Positions 1-5,406 of a stretch of DNA of 5,585 nucleotides are shown here, one piece after another (the first letter of the stretch is position 1; every line of letters begins with the position of its first letter). The notes beneath the pieces are model-generated. The model was not told the origin of the DNA. It worked only from the letters and a program-made list of their open reading frames with translations, and did not search any database. Made by a program: the position numbers and the translations under genes. This DNA comes from JBGSYN01 sp041750975 (GTDB lineage Bacteria > Pseudomonadota > Alphaproteobacteria > Geminicoccales > Geminicoccaceae), in NCBI GenBank assembly GCA_041750975.1, contig JBGSYN010000086.1, positions 1 through 5,585 on the forward strand. Reading direction: 5' to 3'.

Positions 1-1
1 G

Positions 2-130
2 CACGTCCTCGAGGTGATGCAGGGCCTGGTCCATTCAGCCGAACATGGCAGCGAGACCGTCACCATCGACAGCCGCTGCGAACGGCCGGCCCCATTGGCT
101 CTGGGGCTGAAAACCGGCGAAATCGCCTGA
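2..130 (+). CDS. Gfo/Idh/MocA-type oxidoreductase, C-terminal end (5' partial)
   Basis: The window opens inside this gene. An open frame from base 2 to a TGA at 128-130 encodes the last 42 residues, beginning HVLEVMQGLVHSAEHGSE. The pattern of a helix followed by a short strand and a CERPAPL end is typical of the last segment of Gfo/Idh/MocA dehydrogenases, in which an N-terminal Rossmann domain binds NAD(P) and the C-terminal domain binds a sugar or polyol. Only the tail of that C-terminal domain is visible, so neither the nucleotide-binding motif nor the catalytic lysine can be checked. The ThuA-domain gene starts 24 bases downstream on the same strand. That neighbour supports the call, because dehydrogenases of this family and ThuA proteins are often encoded together (ThuB with ThuA in rhizobial trehalose use). 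The substrate cannot be read from this fragment. Confidence 0.75.
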   Translation, partial: HVLEVMQGLVHSAEHGSETVTIDSRCERPAPLALGLKTGEIA

Positions 131-142
131 TCCGATCATTCA

Positions 143-149
143 AGGGAGA
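143..149 (+). promoter_or_regulatory. Ribosome binding site of the ThuA-domain gene
   Basis: The purine-rich stretch AGGGAGA ends five bases before the ATG at 155. It fixes the start of the ThuA-domain gene and suggests translation independent of the upstream dehydrogenase, whose stop codon lies at 128-130. Confidence 0.7.
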
Positions 150-154
150 AGACC

Positions 155-817
155 ATGACACAAGGCAACGGTGCCAAGAAGGAAGCCCTCATCGTCTGGG
201 GCGGCTGGAGCGGCCACGAGCCCGAAGCGGGTGCCGAGATCGTCGCCTCGATGCTGCGCGAGGACGGCTTCGAGGTCTTCGTCGAGAATACCACGGAAGC
301 CTTTGCCGATCCCGCGATCAAGGATCTCAGCCTGATCGTGCCGATCTACACGATGGCGACGATCGAGAAGGAAGAACTCGACAATCTCTGCGCCGCGATC
401 CGAAGCGGCGTCGGCCTCGGCGGCTATCATGGTGGGATGTGCGATGCCTTTCGGCAGGCGACCGAATACCAGTTCATGTGCGGCGGCCAATGGGTGGCCC
501 ATCCGGGCAACATCATTGACTATAGGGTCAATATTACTCGGGGCGACGATCCGGTGATGGTGGGAATCGAGGATTTCGCCTATCATTCCGAGCAATATTA
601 CATGCACACCGATCCCAAGATCGAGGTCTTGGCGACGACGACATTCTCGGGCGAGCATGCATCCTGGATCGAGGGCGTCACCATGCCGGTGGTCTGGAAA
701 ACGCGCTACGGGGCCGGCCGGGTCTTCTACAGCTCCCTCGGCCATGTCGCCTCAGAATTCCAGGTTCCGGAGATGAGCCTGATCCTCCGCCGCGGCCTCG
801 CCTGGGCGAGCCGCTAG
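155..817 (+). CDS. ThuA-domain protein (trehalose utilisation-like)
   Basis: A complete 220-residue cytoplasmic protein made almost entirely of one ThuA domain, which has a class I glutamine amidotransferase-like fold. Visible family hallmarks are GGWSGHEP near residues 16-22, GLGGYHGG at 87-94, VAHPGNIIDYRVNI around 114-127, SEQYY at 145-149 and the C-terminal block MPVVWKTRYGAGRVFYSSLGH at about 177-197. Length fits the single-domain bacterial members. There is no signal peptide or membrane segment. In Sinorhizobium meliloti, ThuA works with the dehydrogenase ThuB in trehalose catabolism through a 3-keto sugar. By inference this protein processes the keto-sugar product of the adjacent Gfo/Idh/MocA enzyme, but the true sugar is unknown, so I give no thuA symbol. 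The start is chosen by the AGGGAGA site just upstream. The gene ends 12 bases before the stop of the convergent minus-strand gene. Confidence 0.88.
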   Translation: MTQGNGAKKEALIVWGGWSGHEPEAGAEIVASMLREDGFEVFVENTTEAFADPAIKDLSLIVPIYTMATIEKEELDNLCAAIRSGVGLGGYHGGMCDAFRQATEYQFMCGGQWVAHPGNIIDYRVNITRGDDPVMVGIEDFAYHSEQYYMHTDPKIEVLATTTFSGEHASWIEGVTMPVVWKTRYGAGRVFYSSLGHVASEFQVPEMSLILRRGLAWASR

Positions 818-829
818 CCGCCCTCGCAG

Positions 830-1612
830 TCAGGGACCTCCGGCGCGGTAATGCCGGGGCAGCGGCTCCTTGCGCCAGGAGGCGGACGCCTTCGGCCGCT
901 GGTTGCTGTTGGCCGCATGGGCCCGGGGCGCTGCTGCATTCCTCGACCATGAGGGAGAGTCGTCTTTGAGTGCGGCACTATCCGCCCCCGTTCTGCCGGC
1001 CCCCGCACTGCCCGCTGTATCGTCGTCCGGATCCTGAAGGGTGGCGGCCTCGACGGAAGTGTTATGCTCACAGTCTGGGTTGTCCTCCGCCTCCCCGAGG
1101 TCGGCGACACCCTCGTCGTGGCGTTCCGAAGGCGGAACATAATTCGGTTCGTACTCCCGGTACTGCCGCTGCAATTCCTCGGGCAGAACCTCGAAGACAT
1201 CGTCCCAGGGGCCGAATTTGATATCGCAGCCGGCAAGCGGACCATCCGTGGGAATCCCGCCGCCGCGCTGCTCGCCTGCCGCAGGTGCCCGCCGGCTCTG
1301 GTCGGCAACGCCAGGAATGCCCATCTTGCCGGCGATCCAGAGAATGGTCCGAACGTCGCGCTGCTCGATATGCCAGTTCAGCCCGTCGAGCCAGGCCTGG
1401 CGCATCTCCCGGGCCTGCGCCTCCTCGGGCTGCGCCAGCTCCCGCTCATAGCATTCGATCAGCTCAATGAAATCGGGATCGTCCAACGCTGCCCGGACCA
1501 CCGCCACGGGCTTGCCCAAAGCCTGCGCCACCTGCACGGCACGCTTGCCCGCAGCAAACCGCCGCGCGGCATATCCCCAAAGACTTTCGGGCAAACGGTC
1601 AGCTTTCGGCAA
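830..1612 (-). CDS. Hypothetical protein with helix-rich N-terminus and disordered tail
   Basis: I do not recognise this 260-residue protein. Residues 1-100 are well structured and mostly helical. The stretch from about 14 to 47 (ARRFAAGKRAVQVAQALG followed by a PVAVVRAAL segment) has the spacing of a helix-turn-helix such as occurs in small terminase subunits and transposase-like DNA-binding proteins; this is pattern similarity only. Residues 131-165 hold a second compact patch with FGPWDDVFEVLPEELQRQY. From about 165 to the end the sequence is polar, first acidic and then rich in Ala, Ser, Arg and Pro, and probably disordered. The start is TTG at 1612: no in-frame ATG or GTG lies between it and an in-frame TAG 13 codons upstream, and AAGG sits seven bases before it. 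G- and C-ending codons run throughout, which supports real coding. It is convergent with the ThuA-domain gene and follows mrr on the same strand after about 170 bases, so it is probably transcribed separately. Confidence 0.6.
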   Translation of the reverse strand: MPKADRLPESLWGYAARRFAAGKRAVQVAQALGKPVAVVRAALDDPDFIELIECYERELAQPEEAQAREMRQAWLDGLNWHIEQRDVRTILWIAGKMGIPGVADQSRRAPAAGEQRGGGIPTDGPLAGCDIKFGPWDDVFEVLPEELQRQYREYEPNYVPPSERHDEGVADLGEAEDNPDCEHNTSVEAATLQDPDDDTAGSAGAGRTGADSAALKDDSPSWSRNAAAPRAHAANSNQRPKASASWRKEPLPRHYRAGGP

Positions 1613-1618
1613 GCGACT

Positions 1619-1623
1619 ACCTT
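1619..1623 (-). promoter_or_regulatory. Ribosome binding site deciding the TTG start at 1612
   Basis: Read on the minus strand, CAAGG is followed seven bases later by TTG at 1612-1610. This is the only reasonable initiation signal between the upstream in-frame stop and the conserved-looking N-terminus, so it supports the unusual start codon. Confidence 0.45.
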
Positions 1624-1645
1624 GGATTGAAGAAGGAGGATTATC

Positions 1646-1674
1646 ATCCTATCCTGTTGAAAGCGAAAATGCAA
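1646..1674 (-). promoter_or_regulatory. Possible sigma-70-like promoter for the hypothetical gene
   Basis: On the minus strand TTGCAT (1674-1669) and TAGGAT (1651-1646) are separated by exactly 17 bases, within an AT-rich stretch ahead of the TTG start at 1612. They match the TTGACA/TATAAT consensus at three and four of six positions, so the call is weak. Spacing and location are its main support. Confidence 0.3.
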
Positions 1675-1711
1675 GTGTTTTGTAACATTGTGGTGTTGAA
1701 TTCAAAATTTC

Positions 1712-1731
1712 CTGAGTGTAACCAGACTCAG
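1712..1731 (-). terminator. Hairpin downstream of mrr, possible terminator
   Basis: CTGAGT at 1712-1717 pairs perfectly with ACTCAG at 1726-1731 across an eight-base loop. On the minus strand the hairpin lies about 50 bases past the mrr stop codon and is followed by GAAATTTTG. That is only a short T tract, so termination strength is doubtful, but position and orientation fit the end of the mrr transcript. Confidence 0.35.
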
Positions 1732-1782
1732 TGTGCAAAGAACTTTACCTTGCGATAATAGCCGTTCTTAGTTAGGCGGGCA

Positions 1783-2727
1783 TCAGGGCCCTTCCAGATT
1801 GGCGAAATAATCCTCGTCGAGCCGTCGCAATTCAATGGTGCGAAAAGAGCGGACTCCAACACCGTATCGCACGAGTAGTCTTGTCAGTTCCTCACCGTCA
1901 ATCAGGATCAGTCTTTTGGGACTTCGTTCCGCATAACTGCGAGCGGGCCCGGCAAAGGTGCTGGTTGTCACGAAGACTCCCTTTATTGCACCTCGCTCAT
2001 CCAAGCTACCCGCAAACTCCCTAATTTGGTTCACGCCGATAGTATTGCCGGGGGCGTATCGTTTGGCCTGCAGGTAAACGATGTCGAGACCTAACGGGTC
2101 TTCATTGATGACTCCGTCGACCCCACCGTCCGAAGATTTCCCAAGATGCTTTCCCGAGCCTGAACCTCCGTAGCCCATAGCCAGCATAAGATCGACGATG
2201 AGAACCTCGAAGAAGGTTGGAGTGGCTTCAATAATTCTGGACAGTAATTCCTCTCGGATAGCCGAACTCAACTCATCGGCGGCGGCCTCAATGCGTTCTT
2301 CGGGCGTAGTATCATCGAGTGCGACAGACGGAACGATTGGTCCATTGTTTTGCGGGGCCAACGATACCGATACAGTGGACTGCTTCGACCGTGCCTTGAA
2401 ATCTCGAAATTCCGCAAATTGCTGCAACGTCTGGTTGTCAATACGGCTAACGTTGCCATAAAACACTTTTCGACCTCGATCGGTCGCAACAACCACAGCT
2501 CGCCGTGGTCGCGTTAGGAGCCCAGCCTGTACCATATATGTTATGGCCCAATGAACGCGATTAGCGATTATGGTCGTCCGTCCGCTCGGGATGACTTCCT
2601 GGCGCTCCTCTTCACTGAGTTGGTAATTATCTGCGATCTTTGAGATAATTGCCTTGGTGGATTGGGCTTCATCCAGCACCAAGCCAAGTACGGGACGCAT
2701 TAACGTTTGATAATCCGGTATCGTCAT
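1783..2727 (-). CDS. mrr: Mrr-type (type IV) restriction endonuclease
   Basis: A complete 314-residue protein with the usual Mrr architecture and length. Residues 1-90 form the N-terminal winged-helix-like domain (Mrr_N type), with DYQTLMRPVL at the start, the NRVHWAITYMVQAGLL helix at about 56-71 and the TDRGRKV wing near 82-88. A polar linker spans about 100-160. The C-terminal nuclease domain (Mrr_cat, PD-(D/E)xK fold) covers about 165-290, with E174 in TFFEVLIVDLM, D204 in GGVDGVI and the QAK signature at 220-222 (YLQAKRY), followed by VNQIREFAG and KGVFVTTSTF. All expected catalytic residues are present, so the enzyme looks functional. Known Mrr enzymes cut DNA carrying foreign methylation and can harm hosts that acquire such a methylase. 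No cognate methyltransferase lies beside it; the methyltransferase at 3231 is not of the DNA type. Base composition is visibly lower in GC than the flanks, suggesting transfer. The ATG at 2727 has only a distant, weak GGAG ahead of it. Confidence 0.9.
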   Translation of the reverse strand: MTIPDYQTLMRPVLGLVLDEAQSTKAIISKIADNYQLSEEERQEVIPSGRTTIIANRVHWAITYMVQAGLLTRPRRAVVVATDRGRKVFYGNVSRIDNQTLQQFAEFRDFKARSKQSTVSVSLAPQNNGPIVPSVALDDTTPEERIEAAADELSSAIREELLSRIIEATPTFFEVLIVDLMLAMGYGGSGSGKHLGKSSDGGVDGVINEDPLGLDIVYLQAKRYAPGNTIGVNQIREFAGSLDERGAIKGVFVTTSTFAGPARSYAERSPKRLILIDGEELTRLLVRYGVGVRSFRTIELRRLDEDYFANLEGP

Positions 2728-2995
2728 ATTCGTGGTTTGGTTCGCGCTCCGCAGTCAAATCTTTGCTCGAGATTGAAGGCAAGGTGAATTATTCTGTCTT
2801 GCTGAACCTCCGTCGGTTCAGCCTCCTGCCCTGAATGACGAAGGCTTACAACAACTTAGTGAGGAGACACAGCAGGATAAGCACCGATCCCAAACAAACT
2901 CGTCGAAATGGCCGCCAAACCACGGACAATTAGCAAAAAAAGCAGGCAATTCGTCGGGGCGAAGTCGGTCACTCTTCTGCCACCCCTTCTCGTCT
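2728..2995. other. Non-coding stretch upstream of mrr
   Basis: About 270 bases between the mrr start and the nucleoside hydrolase remnant hold no convincing gene. The short plus-strand frame from 2908 has no clear ribosome binding site and no recognisable content. The region probably contains the mrr promoter, but I find no -35/-10 pair that I would defend. Its one clear structure is the inverted repeat at 2801-2822. The part near 2880-2960 is A-rich on the plus strand. Confidence 0.5.
2801..2822. repeat. Perfect 8-bp inverted repeat upstream of mrr
   Basis: GCTGAACC at 2801-2808 is exactly mirrored by GGTTCAGC at 2815-2822 with a six-base spacer (TCCGTC). No T tract follows on either strand, so it does not look like an intrinsic terminator. 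It lies about 75-95 bases before the mrr start codon, where an operator or a 5' leader hairpin could act. A further CTGAA at 2831-2835 can pair with part of the same arm. Confidence 0.55.
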
Positions 2996-3191
2996 CTAGT
3001 TCACCGGCCGGGCCAGCAGATCGGCGTACATTTCGAAGAAGTGGTCGAAGTCGATGCGCTTTTTGGGTTTTGTGTTTTCCAGAACGATGCTTGCCGTGTC
3101 GTCAGCGGCGTGTTTCAGGGAGTTGGGTTCCTTCCGGACGTCATCGGGCGTAGTCTACCGTCGCATCCGGAGCCAAATGGGCGATGGTGGA
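2996..3191 (-). pseudogene. 3' remnant of a second nucleoside hydrolase gene
   Basis: On the minus strand a frame open from 3154 down to a TAG at 2998-2996 encodes 52 residues. Its end, RIDFDHFFEMYADLLARPVN, closely parallels RIDLDRFWEMYADLLTRPVN at the end of the intact nucleoside hydrolase (stop at 4253). By hand alignment the two DNA segments from the stop codon inward match at about 56 of 63 bases. Upstream the frame meets a TAG at 3157-3155. Shifting one base at the GGG run (3146-3148) continues into STIAH, LAPDATVDYA, then DDV, which lines up with DTIAAAW, LLDETIATDTFDV in the intact protein. This suggests a frameshifted paralog that keeps only about the last 65-70 codons of roughly 340-360. 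It has no start, no active-site aspartates and no visible ribosome binding site. The last 21 codons are firm; the extension past 3146 is inferred from weaker similarity. Confidence 0.7.
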
Positions 3192-3213
3192 TACCAATCC
3201 CGCCCACGCCAAC

Positions 3214-3221
3214 AAGGGGGG
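3214..3221 (+). promoter_or_regulatory. Ribosome binding site of the methyltransferase
   Basis: AAGGGGGG ends nine bases before the ATG at 3231. It argues for that start over the in-frame upstream ATG at 3054, whose extra 59 codons would run antisense through the nucleoside hydrolase remnant and resemble nothing in the methyltransferase family. Confidence 0.6.
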
Positions 3222-3230
3222 CTTGCAACA

Positions 3231-4073
3231 ATGTCCGGCAATGATCAGGGGGCCGTTGTCGATTTCTACGACACGCACCCCATCAATGAGCGCCAGATCC
3301 TGGAAAAGCTCGCCGCCGACGGCTTCGATATCGACCATCTGACGGAGGACATTCTTCAGGCCTACGATCAGGATCATTTTGGCGGCGTTGCCGCCAATGA
3401 CGCATTGGCCGATCTCGCCCGAATAGGAGCGGACGATCATGTGCTCGACGTGTGCTGCGGGATGGGCGGCCCGGCGCGATACTTCGCTTACAACTATGGA
3501 TGCCGCGTCACCGGTATCGATTTGACCGAAAGCCGCATCGACGGCGCGCGGCGGTTGACCGAGCTGACCGGCCTGCAGGACCGCGTCAGCTTGTTCAGCG
3601 GCGATGCGCTCAGCATGCCGTTCGACGATGAGAGCTTCGATGTCGTGGTGAGCCAGGAAGCGTTCTGTCACGTGCCGATGAAGGACCGGCTCATCGCCGA
3701 GTGCGTGCGCGTCACCAAGCGGGGCGGCCGCATCGCCTTTACGGATATTCTGACCACCGAGACGACGCCCGATGCCGCCCTCGCCCGGCTCCAGGACGGG
3801 CTGATGCACCAGGAACTCGCATCGGCCGCGAGCTACCGCCGCGCAATCGAGCGGGAGGGATGCGTTCTCGTCGAGGTGCAGGATATCATTGAGCCGTGGC
3901 GTCAGATCCTCGTCGAGCGGCTGGCGATGTACCGCAGCCTGAAGAACCAGACCGTCGAGCGTTTCGGCGAGGCGCATTTCAGGAAGTGGGACGAGGCCTA
4001 CAGCTTTTTCGTGGGCCTCTATGAGACCGGCGAACTCGGCGGCGGGCGGTTCCTGGCGCAACGGCCGCGCTAA
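3231..4073 (+). CDS. Class I SAM-dependent methyltransferase
   Basis: A 280-residue soluble protein beginning MSGNDQGAVVDFYDTHPINE. A helical N-terminal segment (about 1-65) precedes a Rossmann-type methyltransferase domain. Motif I is VLDVCCGMGGPARYFA at 71-86, the acidic residue contacting the SAM ribose is D97 in VTGIDLTE, GDALSMPF at 124-131 is the adenine-binding segment, and SFDVVVSQEAFCHV at 135-148 is the post-motif II region. RVTKRGGRIAFTDIL at 160-174 is the strand and helix that follow. A helical C-terminal part (about 175-280) holds the SYRRAIEREGCVLVEVQDI segment. The layout resembles UbiE-like and glycine/sarcosine/dimethylglycine-type small-molecule methyltransferases, including the DDHVLDVCCGMGG start, but the acceptor cannot be named. 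It is not a DNA methyltransferase: no DPPY or PC motif is present, so it is not a partner for mrr. It is convergent with the secreted nucleoside hydrolase, about 180 bases apart, and its start was set by the strong purine tract at 3214. Confidence 0.85.
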   Translation: MSGNDQGAVVDFYDTHPINERQILEKLAADGFDIDHLTEDILQAYDQDHFGGVAANDALADLARIGADDHVLDVCCGMGGPARYFAYNYGCRVTGIDLTESRIDGARRLTELTGLQDRVSLFSGDALSMPFDDESFDVVVSQEAFCHVPMKDRLIAECVRVTKRGGRIAFTDILTTETTPDAALARLQDGLMHQELASAASYRRAIEREGCVLVEVQDIIEPWRQILVERLAMYRSLKNQTVERFGEAHFRKWDEAYSFFVGLYETGELGGGRFLAQRPR

Positions 4074-4155
4074 GCGGTTGCGGGTTGATCGACGGCGCTG
4101 GCCAAGTTCGCGTGAACCGAAAGCGGCCGAAACGAACGACAAAGGCAGGGCCGAT

Positions 4156-4169
4156 GTCGCGGCCGCGAC
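4156..4169. repeat. 14-bp perfect palindrome between convergent genes
   Basis: GTCGCGGCCGCGAC reads the same on both strands and contains a NotI-type GCGGCCGC core. It lies in the roughly 180-base gap between the methyltransferase and nucleoside hydrolase stops. With no unpaired loop and no T tract it is not a standard terminator. In such GC-rich DNA it may be chance. Confidence 0.4.
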
Positions 4170-4201
4170 GAGCGGCGAGCGCAACCGACATGCCGCAACA
4201 G

Positions 4202-4232
4202 GGAGAAAACTCCTAGGGGCGGCAGCCTGCCG
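4202..4232. terminator. Two small hairpins between convergent stops, possible terminator
   Basis: GGAG AAAA CTCC at 4202-4213 and CGGCA GCC TGCCG at 4220-4232 can each fold. On the plus strand the second is followed by GTTTCTTGT, mildly T-rich. On the minus strand the pair lies 20-50 bases past the nucleoside hydrolase stop, and the loop of the first hairpin reads TTTT. The site could end both convergent transcripts, but stems of four and five pairs are weak. Confidence 0.3.
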
Positions 4233-4252
4233 GTTTCTTGTCCCCTTCGTCC

Positions 4253-5341
4253 CTAGTTGACCGGCCGGGTCAGCAGATCGGCGTACATTTCCCAGAAGCG
4301 GTCGAGATCGATGCGGCGGATGATCGTGGCGGGTTGGGTGCCGATCGGCGGGTTCTTTTCGTGGCCGAGCGAGCGGCCGTAATCGGGGCCGAACTCGTCA
4401 TTGATATCGAGATGCACGTCGAAGGTGTCGGTGGCGATGGTTTCATCGAGCAGCCAGGCGGCGGCGATGGTGTCCCAGACATAGGCGGTGGCGTTCGGAT
4501 CTTCGGCGAAGTCCGAGGCGTAGGTCGCTTCGACCATATCCGCGACCGGCGTGTCGGCTGAGGCGATACGATCGAACAGGGCCTTGTCGAAAGCGGCGGT
4601 ATTGGTGACGTCGAGCGGGATGACGATGTGCTCGACGGGAGCACGCAGGACGATCTTCGCTGCCTCGGGATCGAACCACCAATTGAACTCGGCGGCGGGG
4701 GTGACATTGCCCGGCACCTCGACGGCACCGCCCATATAGACGATGCGCTTGATCAGGGGGACGATGTCGGGGGCGGTGCGGAAGGCCAGCGCCAGATTGG
4801 TGAGCGGGCCGACGGCCAGGATCGTCACCTCGTTCGGGTTGGCGCGGATGGTGTCGATCAGGTAGTCGACGGCATTGGTATCCGAGGCCTTGGCCTGCTC
4901 GGCGAAGCCATCGGGCGGGGCCGTCAGATCGTCATGGCCTTGTGGCTCGGGGTTGCGGAAGGCGCCCGAATAGCCCTTGCCGTAGAGCGCCTGCTCGGCT
5001 TCCAGCATGGCCTGATCGTGCAGCAGCGGATAGACCGCACCCGGATAGATGCCGACCCGGTCCGCCACCTTCATGCGTTCGACCGCGCGCTCGGCATCGG
5101 CGACACCCTGCTGCAGCCATTGATTGCCGCTGACGACGGTCATGCCGAGCAGGTCGATCCGGCCCTCCTCCATCGCCTGGACCAGCATGACGAAGGCCTG
5201 GCCGTCATCGCCCATGGTGTTGAAGTCGGTATCGAAAATGACTTTTTCCTGGGCCATTGCCGGCCAGCCGATCGCGATGGCGCCGATGTTGACGGCAACG
5301 CCAATGTTAACGGCTAAGAGGGTGCCGAGATAGTCGCGCAT
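4253..5341 (-). CDS. Secreted nucleoside hydrolase (inosine/uridine-preferring family)
   Basis: A complete 362-residue enzyme predicted to cleave the N-glycosidic bond of nucleosides, releasing base and ribose. Residues 1-30 look like a signal peptide: a hydrophobic run (about 4-26) ending in WPAMA, with cleavage likely before QEKVIF, so it probably acts in the periplasm. The calcium- and ribose-binding cluster is FDTDFNTMGDD at 36-46, a variant of the classic DTDPGxDD with aspartates D37, D39, D45 and D46 kept and a longer loop. Other family marks are AVGPLTNLA at 176-184, YMGGAVEVPGN at 202-212, AEFNWWFDPEAA at 217-228 with E218, N220 and D224, and VWD at 288-290 with D290 as the usual late calcium ligand. 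All expected catalytic groups are present. Length beyond the typical 310-330 is explained by the signal peptide. The start is fixed by GGGAGGT just upstream. It follows a co-directional gene by 65 bases, and a 3' copy of its end lies at 2996. Confidence 0.92.
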   Translation of the reverse strand: MRDYLGTLLAVNIGVAVNIGAIAIGWPAMAQEKVIFDTDFNTMGDDGQAFVMLVQAMEEGRIDLLGMTVVSGNQWLQQGVADAERAVERMKVADRVGIYPGAVYPLLHDQAMLEAEQALYGKGYSGAFRNPEPQGHDDLTAPPDGFAEQAKASDTNAVDYLIDTIRANPNEVTILAVGPLTNLALAFRTAPDIVPLIKRIVYMGGAVEVPGNVTPAAEFNWWFDPEAAKIVLRAPVEHIVIPLDVTNTAAFDKALFDRIASADTPVADMVEATYASDFAEDPNATAYVWDTIAAAWLLDETIATDTFDVHLDINDEFGPDYGRSLGHEKNPPIGTQPATIIRRIDLDRFWEMYADLLTRPVN

Positions 5342-5346
5342 GATTT

Positions 5347-5353
5347 ACCTCCC
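5347..5353 (-). promoter_or_regulatory. Strong ribosome binding site of the nucleoside hydrolase
   Basis: On the minus strand GGGAGGT lies five bases before the ATG at 5341. This near-ideal site confirms the long start, which includes the signal peptide, rather than the internal methionine at residue 29. Confidence 0.8.
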
Positions 5354-5406
5354 TTTTATTCACCTCAAAGCTATGCGCGCAAATGGCCGTCAAAACAAGC
5401 ATCGGC

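Noticed and set aside
140..745. Minus-strand open frame opposite the ThuA-domain gene
   Set aside because: It mirrors the codon structure of a clear ThuA-domain gene, as is common in GC-rich DNA, and has no family features.
797..810. CTCGCC/GGCGAG hairpin at the end of the ThuA-domain gene
   Set aside because: It lies inside coding sequence, the loop is too small for the full stem, and no T tract follows, so it is not a credible terminator.
1064..1630. Plus-strand open frame opposite the hypothetical protein at 830-1612
   Set aside because: No ribosome binding site or recognisable domain was seen, and the minus strand has the better coding pattern. The choice is less certain here than elsewhere because neither product is recognised.
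1696..1705. Palindrome TTGAATTCAA downstream of mrr
   Set aside because: Ten bases in an AT-rich stretch around an EcoRI-type site is easily chance, and nothing nearby gives it a role.
2908..3153. Short plus-strand frame starting MAAKPRTISKKSRQ
   Set aside because: No ribosome binding site was seen, it runs antisense through the remnant, and its second half is the mirror of that coding sequence.
3054..3230. N-terminal extension of the methyltransferase starting at the ATG at 3054
   Set aside because: The extension would overlap the nucleoside hydrolase remnant antisense, looks unlike a protein domain, and lacks a good ribosome binding site. The ATG at 3231 has one.
1783..4073. Mrr plus the methyltransferase as a restriction-modification pair
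   Set aside because: The methyltransferase has small-molecule-type motifs and lacks DNA methylase signatures. The genes are on opposite strands and separated by about 500 bases containing a pseudogene.
3141..4184. Long minus-strand open frame opposite the methyltransferase
   Set aside because: It is antisense to a gene with clear SAM-binding motifs and has no recognisable domain. Only its last 15-20 codons may matter, as part of the nucleoside hydrolase remnant.
4628..5317. Plus-strand open frame opposite the nucleoside hydrolase
   Set aside because: It is antisense to a well-supported enzyme; its His/Asp/Gly-rich content is the expected mirror of that gene.
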